From contig CAWARM010000007.1 of assembly GCA_963784425.1 (NCBI GenBank), positions 124,001 to 188,000 on the forward strand: a stretch of DNA of 64,000 nucleotides. The letters run 5' to 3'. The translations under genes and the position numbers were made by a program. The notes below the pieces were generated by a model, which was not told the origin of the DNA, did not search any database, and worked only from the letters and a program-made list of their open reading frames with translations. Source of the DNA: SHZL01 sp963784425. GTDB taxonomy: Bacteria > Pseudomonadota > Gammaproteobacteria > Xanthomonadales > SZUA-36. Positions 54,937 to 63,456 of the stretch are shown here, one piece after another; the first letter of the stretch is position 1, and the number at the start of each line of letters is the position of its first letter.

Positions 54937-57264
54937 CTAAACGCGCACGGTGGCCTGTTGCTTCTCCCAAATCGCCCGGGCGACTTTTTCCGGTGTTAGT
55001 GGCGGACTGAGGAAGCGAATGCCGGTCGCGTTGTAGACCGCGTTAGCGATCGCTGGCGCTATGACAATGGTGGGCAATTCAGATGCGCCCTTGGCGCCAT
55101 ATGGACCTTCCGCACAGTCGCTTTCAATAAAGTGCAAATCAAGCTCGGGCATCTCCGGCGCGGTGACGACCTTGTAATCGCGGAAGCCGGGATTTTGAAC
55201 CATGCCATTTTCCAGCCGGACTTGTTCACTGAGCGCATACCCAAGTCCGAAGGCAATACCACCTTCAATCTGCGCTTCGAGCCCCATACGATTGAGCACT
55301 CTGCCAACATCCTGAGCCGAAGTGACCTTGTCAACTTTCACTTCACCGGTATAGGTATCTACGGTAACTTCAGCAATATGCACTGCATGTGCATAGGCAG
55401 CGGAGTGATCGGAAATATGATTCGCACCTTCCGGCTGGCTTTTCGGCTCGTAATAGTCCGTCACCATCACCAGTTCCGGTATTGGCTGGAAGTGCATTTG
55501 ACGAAGCAGCTTTTCCAGTTTAATGACCTGTGTCCCGCACTTTTCCTTTACGACAAAGCCTCCGCGCAGGTCAAGATCCGCGGCCGGGAGCTTGAATGCC
55601 CTGCCAGCGGCATTCAGTATTTGTTGCCTGGCCTGCACAGCAGCCCGACGGGCGCCGTTACCGGCAATAAAAGTCGTTCGTGAGGCATGCACTCCCACAT
55701 CCCACGGGGCTATGTCCGAATCATTATTGACAATGGTTATGTGCTCGAGTGGGACACCAAGTTCTTCGGACACGATCAGGTTAATAACCGCATCAATGCC
55801 CTGGCCGATTTCAGATGCCCCGGTGATCACCGTAACCCGCGCGAAATCATCGACCTTCAGTATGGTGCCGCAGCCATCCGATTTATGGATCTTGGCGCCG
55901 CCGGCATTATGGATAGAGGAGGCAAGTCCAATACCTTTTTTGTATCGGCCTGCTTTCTCCCGGGCCAGCGCATATCGCCGGTGTTTATTCGTGTAGTCGC
56001 TGGCCTCTGCCGCTGTCACAAGGCATTCGGCCAGGGCACATTCCCTGAGAAAGGCTTTTTGCGGCGTCGTCTCACCGGATTTCTGGGCATTTTTCAAATG
56101 GAATTCGATCGGGTCCATGTCCAGGCATTCAGCCAGCATGTCCATTTGCTGCGCCGTGGCAAACGTTGTCTGCACGTTGCCATAGCCACGGAATGAGCCG
56201 GCATAGGGATTGTTGGTGTAAATTGCCTGGGCCTTGAAATCAACTACCGGCACCCGGTAATGACCGGATGTGGTCCGCATCATGATGACCGGGATAGTCG
56301 GCCCCCATGATGTATAGGCGCCATTGTCCAACAGGACATCAGCACTGCGGAACGTCAGTGTGCCGTCCCTGGTACACCCTGTACGCATGTGGATTACGGC
56401 TGTTTGTCGTGTAGGTGCACTTTTGAACTCCTCTTCACGGGAGTAAAGGACCTTCACTGGGCGGCCAGTTTTCCTTGCCAGGAGCGCGGCGATGGGTTCG
56501 TAGGGGTACACATCCAGCTTGGAACCAAAGGCGCCGCCAACAGGGGGCTGAATAACCCGGATATCACCGGGGTGGATACCCAATGCCGGCGCCAGATCCA
56601 TTTTGTAGTTATAGGGGTACTGGGTTTGTGACCAAATGGTCAGTTTGCCCTTGCTGTCAAAATCCGCAATGGCGCAGGATGTTCCCATGCAGCAATGAGT
56701 CACGCGATGAGCTGCAAAGACATTATCGACTATGAAGTCTGATGCGGCTTCCGCAGCCGCCAGGTCGCCGTGCTTGAATTCGAAATGGAGGCTCTTGTTT
56801 TCCGGAAAGTTATCGTGGATCAGGGGCGCATCTTTCCTGCGCCCGTCTTCCGGAGAAAAGACGCCGGGAAGGTCTTTGTATTCCACCTTGATCAAGCTCA
56901 GCGCGTGAACTGCTATCTCCTCTGTTTCAGCCGCAACCGCTGCCACCTCATCGTGTTCACAGCGAACCTTGCTTTTAAGGGCAACGTTGTCGCGCACGAA
57001 ACCAAACTTAAGCCCTTCTGCATCCTTGCCGGTCAACACGCAATGGACACCCGGCAGATTTTCTGCGGCCGTCGTATCAATGCTGAGGATCTCTGCGTGG
57101 GGCCGGCCGGCATGCAGGATTTTGCCGATCAACATCTGCGGTAAAACCATGTCATTTATATACCGGGTTTTACCCGTGGCCTTGTCGGGTGCGTCGGGCT
57201 TGGGAATGCGCTGACCGATCAAGGAGGTTTTTTTGATACGTGAAGCAATAACGTTCTGGTCCAT
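54937..57264 (-). CDS. Molybdenum hydroxylase, molybdopterin-binding large subunit
   Basis: 775 residues from the Met at 57264. Xanthine-dehydrogenase-family domains: the alpha/beta hammerhead (DKATGKTRYINDM), molybdopterin-binding IQPPVGGAFGSKLDVY, SFRGYGNVQTTFA and GASEIGQGID. The catalytic Glu lies in GAKGASELPT near the C-terminus. It hydroxylates a C-H bond of an N-heterocycle, purine, aldehyde or acyl-CoA with water as the oxygen source. Features recall 4-hydroxybenzoyl-CoA reductase-like enzymes, but the substrate cannot be fixed. It forms a heterotrimer with the two genes upstream. Confidence 0.9.
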   Translation of the reverse strand: MDQNVIASRIKKTSLIGQRIPKPDAPDKATGKTRYINDMVLPQMLIGKILHAGRPHAEILSIDTTAAENLPGVHCVLTGKDAEGLKFGFVRDNVALKSKVRCEHDEVAAVAAETEEIAVHALSLIKVEYKDLPGVFSPEDGRRKDAPLIHDNFPENKSLHFEFKHGDLAAAEAASDFIVDNVFAAHRVTHCCMGTSCAIADFDSKGKLTIWSQTQYPYNYKMDLAPALGIHPGDIRVIQPPVGGAFGSKLDVYPYEPIAALLARKTGRPVKVLYSREEEFKSAPTRQTAVIHMRTGCTRDGTLTFRSADVLLDNGAYTSWGPTIPVIMMRTTSGHYRVPVVDFKAQAIYTNNPYAGSFRGYGNVQTTFATAQQMDMLAECLDMDPIEFHLKNAQKSGETTPQKAFLRECALAECLVTAAEASDYTNKHRRYALAREKAGRYKKGIGLASSIHNAGGAKIHKSDGCGTILKVDDFARVTVITGASEIGQGIDAVINLIVSEELGVPLEHITIVNNDSDIAPWDVGVHASRTTFIAGNGARRAAVQARQQILNAAGRAFKLPAADLDLRGGFVVKEKCGTQVIKLEKLLRQMHFQPIPELVMVTDYYEPKSQPEGANHISDHSAAYAHAVHIAEVTVDTYTGEVKVDKVTSAQDVGRVLNRMGLEAQIEGGIAFGLGYALSEQVRLENGMVQNPGFRDYKVVTAPEMPELDLHFIESDCAEGPYGAKGASELPTIVIAPAIANAVYNATGIRFLSPPLTPEKVARAIWEKQQATVRV

Positions 57265-57274
57265 AATCAATGCC

Positions 57275-57751
57275 TCATCTGCATGTCTTGACAATGGAGG
57301 CTACGGCATCCAGCACCTTGGTATAACCGGTACAACGACAGACATTTCCTTCGAGTCCACGGCACAACTCTTCCCGGCTCAATGCAGGATTGTTTTCTGC
57401 CAGGTAATCCGCCTGCACGATCATGCCGGGCATACAAAACCCACATTGGATTGCGCCATGGTCAACGAAGGCCTGCTGCATGGGATGCAATGCCTTTTCC
57501 GTTTTCAGTCCCTCAATGGTCACTACTTCGCGGCCGTCACAATCCACGGCGAACATCAGGCAGCTGTTGACGGTTTTGCCATCAAGCTTGATGGTACATG
57601 CGCCACATTCACCTTCACCGCAGGCATATTTAGTTCCGGTCAGATCAAGCACATCGCGCAACATGGCCAGGGTCGTCATGGTCACGGGCACAGCTACCGT
57701 AACCCTGCGGCCATTGAGCCTGAACTTAATTTCTACTTTCAAGGACATCAT
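57275..57751 (-). CDS. Molybdenum hydroxylase, [2Fe-2S] subunit
   Basis: About 158 residues; the start is at 57751 or 57748, preceded by AGGAAG. The plant-type ferredoxin cluster CGEGECGACTIKLDGKTVNS (plus a fourth Cys) and the second cluster CGFCMPGMI...NVCRCTGY are both complete. It transfers electrons from the molybdenum site to FAD. The gene overlaps the end of the FAD subunit by 26 bases, showing tight coupling. Confidence 0.92.
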   Translation of the reverse strand: MMSLKVEIKFRLNGRRVTVAVPVTMTTLAMLRDVLDLTGTKYACGEGECGACTIKLDGKTVNSCLMFAVDCDGREVVTIEGLKTEKALHPMQQAFVDHGAIQCGFCMPGMIVQADYLAENNPALSREELCRGLEGNVCRCTGYTKVLDAVASIVKTCR

Positions 57752-58598
57752 TAAGTACTTCCTGAGTGAATACGCGAACAAGATGACCGCGATACCATGC
57801 ACTGGCACGAACGTCATCAATAGGGGTGGCATCTTCGCCGGCGCTGGTACTGGCAGCCTGAATGCCATCAGCGTCCAGGGGTTTTCCTTCCAGTGTGGCT
57901 TCGACGCGGCGGGCACGCACGGGTGTCGGCGCCACCGCGCCCATGGCCACCCGAACATTTTTGAACAAGCCATTTTCCAGCCTGCCGCCGACAGCGATGG
58001 AAACTGTTGCGATCTCGAGGGCCGGACGCGGGCCGGATTTTCGGAAACGCGCGACAAACGTCACCGCCGGTTTGTCGAAAACAATTGCCGTCAATAACTC
58101 ATGGGCTTGCTTGACGGTCTTTCCGGGCGAGGTAAAAAACTCATCCAGGGGCACAAGCCGGGTGTGTACAACACCATCCAGCCAGCTGGCAAGCTCAACG
58201 CCGGCATCCAGTACCAGCAGAGGAATGATCATATCGCCGGCGGGTGAGGCGTTACAGATATTGCCGCCCAGAGATGCGGCATTACGAATCTGATCACTGG
58301 CAAACCGATTGGCGGTTTCGACGAGTACCGGGGCGATTTCTTTGAGCAATGGATCCTGCTTTATCTCGCTCACAGTCGTCAGCGCGCCGATTCTGACCTT
58401 GCCGTTTGTTACAGCAATCCCGGAAAGGCCATCAATGCGGCGAATATTCATCAAGGTCCGGGCGTATTGGCGCAGGCCGGCGTTCGTTTGCGGGGTCAGG
58501 TCGGTGCCTCCGCAAAAGACCGTTACGTTACCCCCGGCCATGGCTTTTACGGCATGTTCCAGGCTGTGGGGCGACAAGTAGGTTTTAACGTCTGACAT
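57726..58598 (-). CDS. Molybdenum hydroxylase, FAD-binding subunit
   Basis: 290 residues of the CoxM/CutM family: FCGGTDLTPQTNAGL for FAD, ASLGGNICNASPAGDMI and TGVG-like C-terminal domain residues (VRVAMGAVAPTPVRARRVEA). Passes electrons to an acceptor. Order FAD, FeS, Mo subunit is the standard small/medium/large layout. Confidence 0.92.
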   Translation of the reverse strand: MSDVKTYLSPHSLEHAVKAMAGGNVTVFCGGTDLTPQTNAGLRQYARTLMNIRRIDGLSGIAVTNGKVRIGALTTVSEIKQDPLLKEIAPVLVETANRFASDQIRNAASLGGNICNASPAGDMIIPLLVLDAGVELASWLDGVVHTRLVPLDEFFTSPGKTVKQAHELLTAIVFDKPAVTFVARFRKSGPRPALEIATVSIAVGGRLENGLFKNVRVAMGAVAPTPVRARRVEATLEGKPLDADGIQAASTSAGEDATPIDDVRASAWYRGHLVRVFTQEVLNDVLESRN

Positions 58599-58601
58599 GA
58601 T

Positions 58602-59264
58602 TTAGTCCTGACTCTTCATTTTGCTGCAGCCAGCAGGGGCCTGGTGCTGCTCGTGCAGCACTACCAGCGCATCGGCGACGATCGGGACACCGTTGCACAC
58701 CATCACCGGGTTGCAATCAATCTCGGCCACGGCCGGGTCCGAACATAGAAGTTCGGCAACCACTCCGACAATTCCCTCCAGTGCCTTGAGATCCACAGGC
58801 GGGCCACCGCGGATGCCCCCCAGCAACCGGCGTCCTGCAAGTTGCGCCACTGCAACGGCCACCTCGCCCTCCTCAGGCGGAGCGAGGATCGCCACAACAT
58901 CACTGAAAATCTCCGCCGCGATGCCACCGATACCAATGGTGACCAGCGGGCCGAAGCCGGGATCGCGATAACCGCCGACGATCAGCTCAAGTTCGGCCTT
59001 GAGTTGCTCGGCAAGCAGTACCGAGCCATCGCCGGCAGCGGCAAGATCGCTCCACGCCTCGCCAATATCGGATGGCACCAGTCCGAACCGCACCAAGCGG
59101 GACTCGGTTTTATGGGCGACACCGGATGCTTTGGCAACGATCTGGCCGTCCATTGCGGCGGCGAACTCCTCTGCCTGTGCGCGTGATGTCGCAAGGATTT
59201 CCGCGGGACGCGGGAGCCGCTGGCCCAGACGGAGCTTACTGTCCCATTCGCTGAGCGCTTTCAT
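58602..59264 (-). CDS. ADP-forming acyl-CoA synthetase, ATP-grasp (beta) subunit
   Basis: 220 residues, an ATP-grasp_5 domain: VAKASGVAHKTE and a Gly-rich GFGPLVTIGIGGIAAEIFSD, then EIDCNPVMV. It matches the beta subunit of ADP-forming acetyl-CoA synthetases (acyl-CoA + ADP + Pi to acid + CoA + ATP or the reverse). Its start overlaps the alpha-subunit stop by four bases. Confidence 0.85.
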   Translation of the reverse strand: MKALSEWDSKLRLGQRLPRPAEILATSRAQAEEFAAAMDGQIVAKASGVAHKTESRLVRFGLVPSDIGEAWSDLAAAGDGSVLLAEQLKAELELIVGGYRDPGFGPLVTIGIGGIAAEIFSDVVAILAPPEEGEVAVAVAQLAGRRLLGGIRGGPPVDLKALEGIVGVVAELLCSDPAVAEIDCNPVMVCNGVPIVADALVVLHEQHQAPAGCSKMKSQD

Positions 59265-60589
59265 GTCCCGACTCGTGTTTTCAATGCAGCGACGGCTCGT
59301 TCCGGTGACGCAAACCGGAGTACACCAGCGGCAGCCATAGCGGCTTCCACCCCCGGCGCATCAAGCACGAATGCAGTGGTGGGTTTGCCGGTACGGGCGA
59401 TACCACGGGCAACACCCATGCCGAACTGGGGGAAGTCGAGCCCGCAGTTGATGGCTACGATACCCTCTACAGATTCGTCTGCGTAAACGGCCTCGATGGC
59501 CGGTATGAAATTATCGATCGGACATTGGGGTGTCAGGTCAATGGGGTTACCCAAGGCAGCAAACGAGGGTACTAACGTGCGCAGCTGTGCCAGGGTACAT
59601 TCGCCCAAAGCGGGCAGGGTGAGCCCGGTTCGTTCTGCGGCATCGGCAGCCAGCACCGACGGCCCCCCCGAGATGGTAACAATGGCGATGTTGCGCACAG
59701 CTGTCTTTGTGAGCCCGACAGCAGCGGCGTCCATGGCATCAAAAAACGACTCCGTAGCGGCGGCTTCGATAACCCCGGCCCGACGCAGTCCGGCCCGCAG
59801 TGCTGCATGGCTTCCAGCCATACTACCCGTATGGCTGGCGGCTGCCTTGGCCCCGGCTGCCATTTTTCCTGCCTTAAGCACCACGACGGGTTTGCGTGCC
59901 GTGATCCTGCGCGCTACTTCGACAAAGCGGCGCCCATCGTCAATACCTTCAATGAACATGCCAATAGCTGTCGTCTGCGGATCGTCCCCCAGCCATTCCA
60001 GTGCATCTGTGACCGACACGTCTGCTGAATTACCCACACTCAAAAAACGTGACAAGCCGAGGCCACTGGTGCGCAAATGGCTGAAAAACATTCCGCCAAA
60101 AGCTCCTGATTGGCTAATGAATGACAATCCTCCGGCTGTTTTGGGTACTGCCCAGAAATACGACCCGTTCAGCCAATTACCATCACCGAGATGGCTCACG
60201 ACACCCATACAGTTGGGGCCAACGAGTCGCATTCCGGCCCTGTGCGCGAGCGCTACGATTCGATCCTGGACAGCGCGACCCTGTGCACCGGTCTCAGCGA
60301 AGCCCGATGACAGGACAATCCCGATCTTGGCCCCCGCCGCTGCAGCGTCAGCCACAGCTGCCTCGACCCCTTGCCCCGGCACAGAGATCAGCACCAGGTC
60401 AACCGGCCGATCAAGATGGGCAGTAGCGTGAATGCCATCAATCGTGTCAGCCGTTGGGTGCACTGCTACCACCTCAGGAGCCCCATTTGCGGCATTGGCC
60501 AGCAAGGTATTGCCCAGCTTGCGCGAATCGCTGGCTGAGGCGCCATAAACCGCGACTGATCCAGGTGCAAACAGGCAATCGAGGCTCAT
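59261..60589 (-). CDS. ADP-forming acyl-CoA synthetase, CoA-binding/ligase (alpha) subunit
   Basis: 442 residues. The CoA-binding domain (VAVYGASASDSRKLGNTLL) and succinyl-CoA-synthetase-like domains follow: VGPNCMGVVSH, FISQSGAFGG and the conserved SHTGSMAGS of the ligase-CoA/flavodoxin-like part. It works with the ATP-grasp subunit to interconvert acyl-CoA and acid with ATP formation. Its presence together with an AMP-forming ligase in the same operon suggests entry and exit CoA reactions of one pathway. Confidence 0.87.
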   Translation of the reverse strand: MSLDCLFAPGSVAVYGASASDSRKLGNTLLANAANGAPEVVAVHPTADTIDGIHATAHLDRPVDLVLISVPGQGVEAAVADAAAAGAKIGIVLSSGFAETGAQGRAVQDRIVALAHRAGMRLVGPNCMGVVSHLGDGNWLNGSYFWAVPKTAGGLSFISQSGAFGGMFFSHLRTSGLGLSRFLSVGNSADVSVTDALEWLGDDPQTTAIGMFIEGIDDGRRFVEVARRITARKPVVVLKAGKMAAGAKAAASHTGSMAGSHAALRAGLRRAGVIEAAATESFFDAMDAAAVGLTKTAVRNIAIVTISGGPSVLAADAAERTGLTLPALGECTLAQLRTLVPSFAALGNPIDLTPQCPIDNFIPAIEAVYADESVEGIVAINCGLDFPQFGMGVARGIARTGKPTTAFVLDAPGVEAAMAAAGVLRFASPERAVAALKTRVGT

Positions 60590-60596
60590 GAAAACA

Positions 60597-61781
60597 CTAG
60601 AGTTTCATCGACATGAAGTACTTCAGGACTTCGTTCGCGCCGCTGATAATCGGCAGGACCATGGCGTCACGGACATATTTTTCCGCCGGGTAGTCCTTCA
60701 TGTAGCCTGCGCCCCCCAGTACTTGCATCGCGTTCACGGTGACCCGCCGTGCCATCTCGGCCGGGTAGACCTTGGCCATGGTGGGCGGTAATTTACCCTC
60801 TGAAGGGTTATTTTCACCCTGCCAGGCGATTCTGCGGACCATAAGCCGCGCCATTTCCAGGTCGGCTTTCATATCCACCAGCATATTGCCTATGGCCTGG
60901 TACCTGCCAATGGGCTGCCCCCATATTTCCCGTTCCCTGGCATAGGCCAGGGCCATTTCGTAGGCAGCTCTCGCCACACCCACGGCCATGGCCCCGGTGC
61001 CGACGCCGTTGGTGTCATAGATTGCATTGATCGTTTCAAAACCAGCGCCTTCCTTACCCAGCAGGTTTTCCCTTGGGAGCCTCACATCCTCGAATATCAG
61101 CTCGCCATTCATTGAGGCGCGGTGCCCCATCTTGTTCTCTATCGTGCCGATTGAGAAACCCGGCGTATCAGCCGGAAAAAAGAAAACAGAACAGGAGTCA
61201 AAGTTGGGTTTGGTCGTATCCGTTCGAGCCAACACACCATACAGCTGTGACACACTGGCATTGCTTGAATAGACCTTTCTGCCATTGATGACATAGTGAT
61301 TGCCATTCTTTCGTGCCGTGGTCCTCGTCCCCAGTTTTGGATCCGGTAGGGGGCAGAAAACCTCACTGCCACCCGATGGTTCGGTTGCGCCAAAACAAAT
61401 CAGGTGGGAGCCGGTGGTATCTTCAGCTATGGGTAACAGCCATCTTTCGCACTGCTCCGGCGAGCCGTTCTTGGCGATCATTTCTGAAATCGACATGACG
61501 ACGTGAAAGGCGTTCGCGATGCCGATATCACCGGCTGCCAGTTCTTCCAACAGGATCGCGTATTCCATTGGGCTTGCGCCCACCCCGCCGTATTGTTCCG
61601 GAATCAACAGGGAATGAAATCCCAACTCGAAGCCTTTCCTGATCACGTCCCTGGGGAAAGCTCGCCGGGGGTCAACAGTATTATCTATCTGCGCCGCGAC
61701 CGGTTTGATCTCCTTCTCGGCAAATCTCCGGGCAACTTCCTGCAGTTGCTTTTGCTCGTCTGATAACTCAAACCCAATCAT
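60597..61781 (-). CDS. Acyl-CoA dehydrogenase with an atypical catalytic-base region
   Basis: 394 residues with full acyl-CoA dehydrogenase domains: FGATEPSGGSEV, FAD-loop residues and the helical C-terminus QVLGGAGYMKDYPAEKYVRD. Where most members have YEGT with the catalytic Glu, this protein reads LPIISGANEV, so the base is absent from that position. As in isovaleryl-CoA dehydrogenase, it could lie on another helix, or the enzyme may act on a special acyl group. It lies 7 bp from the CoA-ligase alpha gene. Confidence 0.87.
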   Translation of the reverse strand: MIGFELSDEQKQLQEVARRFAEKEIKPVAAQIDNTVDPRRAFPRDVIRKGFELGFHSLLIPEQYGGVGASPMEYAILLEELAAGDIGIANAFHVVMSISEMIAKNGSPEQCERWLLPIAEDTTGSHLICFGATEPSGGSEVFCPLPDPKLGTRTTARKNGNHYVINGRKVYSSNASVSQLYGVLARTDTTKPNFDSCSVFFFPADTPGFSIGTIENKMGHRASMNGELIFEDVRLPRENLLGKEGAGFETINAIYDTNGVGTGAMAVGVARAAYEMALAYAREREIWGQPIGRYQAIGNMLVDMKADLEMARLMVRRIAWQGENNPSEGKLPPTMAKVYPAEMARRVTVNAMQVLGGAGYMKDYPAEKYVRDAMVLPIISGANEVLKYFMSMKL

Positions 61782-61791
61782 GAAAGCACCG

Positions 61792-62763
61792 TCAGCCGAT
61801 CAGACCGGCCTCTTTCAGACGCGAATCGACCGCATCCCGCACATAGTCGGTCAACAGTTCAAAAGGCGGCCTGACAGGACCACCGGGCAAGCCCAGTTTT
61901 TCGGCCCAGTACTTCAATGCAGTCAGGGGAAATACCCCCTTGCCCATGAGGCTGGCTACCTGTGTCTCATGAAACAGGATACGCAGAGGTGATAGTTCGT
62001 TGTAAATCTTCATTGCTTCCGCGGTCTTGCCCTGCTTGAGCAGACGCGTGTACTGCACCAGCCTGGGTTTTTCCGGGGTCTGGAACAGGGCCGGGGCGAA
62101 GTTGCAGAACTGGAAGGCCGTGTCCGGCATGTACCTGATTTGTTCCGGCCAGTAATCCTCGAATGGATCGCCAATCACGATTTTATCGCCAGCCAGTTTA
62201 TAGGCCCTCAAGGTCTGGTCAATACTCCCCATGCCCTGCTTGATGCCACAGATGTTGGGAATTTTCTCCGCCAGTTCATTGATGAATTCGGGTGACAAGA
62301 GGTAGCCGGTTGGCTTGGTGTTATAGAGGCAAATGCCGATATCCACCCGGTCGGCCAGGTACTTGTAGTAGCGATACACGCCGTCATTGGAAGAAGAGTT
62401 GGCATACGGGGTGCAGTGCATCAACAAGTCCACGCCGACATCCTGGGCATTTTGCGCGAGTTCTACCGCTGACATGATGCTGGGGTGACTGGTATTGGCT
62501 ATCAGCGGCACCCGGTTGTTCACGATTTCCGCTGCCACTTTGTGAATCTTCTTGCGTTCTTCTACGGTGAAGGTCAGCCACTCGCCACAGGCGCCATCGC
62601 AAATAATGGAATCGACACCCATTTCAATTTGCCGGTTAATCCACGGCTTTAGACCGTCATAGTCAATACTGTAGTCCTTATTCAGAGGCTGAATAATACC
62701 GCCACCAATGCCCGGCAGGTTTTCTCTTGCCCACCGCTTGGCGTCATTTTTTTCATACTTCAT
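61792..62763 (-). CDS. Dihydrodipicolinate synthase-family aldolase/lyase
   Basis: 323 residues from the Met at 62763, chosen because GGAGAG lies 7 bases upstream; an in-frame TTG at 62778 lacks such a site. A class I (beta/alpha)8 aldolase with the Tyr in LYNTKPTGY and the Schiff-base Lys in CGIKQG; GVDSIICDGACGEWLTFTVE replaces the usual GTTGE with GACGE. The family cleaves or condenses pyruvate-derived units. First gene of the minus operon ending at MoaD. Confidence 0.85.
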   Translation of the reverse strand: MKYEKNDAKRWARENLPGIGGGIIQPLNKDYSIDYDGLKPWINRQIEMGVDSIICDGACGEWLTFTVEERKKIHKVAAEIVNNRVPLIANTSHPSIMSAVELAQNAQDVGVDLLMHCTPYANSSSNDGVYRYYKYLADRVDIGICLYNTKPTGYLLSPEFINELAEKIPNICGIKQGMGSIDQTLRAYKLAGDKIVIGDPFEDYWPEQIRYMPDTAFQFCNFAPALFQTPEKPRLVQYTRLLKQGKTAEAMKIYNELSPLRILFHETQVASLMGKGVFPLTALKYWAEKLGLPGGPVRPPFELLTDYVRDAVDSRLKEAGLIG

Positions 62764-63031
62764 TGCTTTGCTCTCCAACTGTATTGACTAAGTACACAAA
62801 ACATCGCCTGAGTATAAAGTAAGTAGTTGGGAGCTCGCGGACCCTTGCTTGACCTAAATCATGAGATCAGGGAATCGCACCATTTTGGTGCAGCAAGACA
62901 CTTACTGCACTGCTCAGGCGCGATCCCGGCCCGCAGTCGGACTCGCGCCAGTCCCTGCCTGGCCGCGTAAATTTCCCGTACTCGGCCACAACCGCCGCAG
63001 TAAGCCCGGCACCAACCTTAGCCTCCAAGGC

Positions 63032-63047
63032 TGGCACGATTTCTGCT
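63032..63047 (+). promoter_or_regulatory. Sigma-54-type promoter for glnK-amtB
   Basis: TGGCACG-ATTT-CTGCT matches the -24/-12 consensus (TGGCACG-N4-TTGCT) with one mismatch, with a start point expected about 10-12 bases downstream. The element is 54 bp upstream of the glnK start, as is usual for NtrC-controlled PII genes. The remaining intergenic stretch 62779-63031 shows no gene. Confidence 0.8.
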
Positions 63048-63100
63048 TAATGATGTAAGTGAAGTTTCGAATCAATTGCCCGTAACGCCGGAGAAAATCT

Positions 63101-63439
63101 ATGAAGCTGGTCACCGCCATTATCAAGCCGTTCAAGTTGGACGATGTTCGGGCAGCCTTGCACGAGGTTGGGGTCAACGGAATTACCGTTACGGAAGTCA
63201 GGGGCTTTGGGCGTCAGAAAGGCCATACAGAGTTGTACCGCGGTGCGGAGTACAACGTCGACTTCCTGCCGAAAATTAAACTTGAAATTGCCGTTACAAC
63301 GGAGCTTCTGGAACTTGTGGTGGAGGCCATCACGCGCTCTGCGACAACCGGCAAAATCGGCGATGGCAAGATCTTTGTCAGCTCGCTGGAACAGGTGATT
63401 CGCATCCGCACCGGTGAAACCGGCGCGCAAGCCATATGA
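63101..63439 (+). CDS. glnK: PII nitrogen-regulatory protein
   Basis: 112 residues, canonical PII length. It has the T-loop Tyr51 (GAEYNVDFLPK), the B-loop ATTGKIGDGKIFV and the C-loop region RIRTGE. It senses ATP/ADP and 2-oxoglutarate and, when not uridylylated, binds and closes the AmtB channel. Followed by amtB after 17 bp, the standard arrangement. Confidence 0.95.
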   Translation: MKLVTAIIKPFKLDDVRAALHEVGVNGITVTEVRGFGRQKGHTELYRGAEYNVDFLPKIKLEIAVTTELLELVVEAITRSATTGKIGDGKIFVSSLEQVIRIRTGETGAQAI

Positions 63440-63456
63440 GCGGGGGGAGAATTGAA

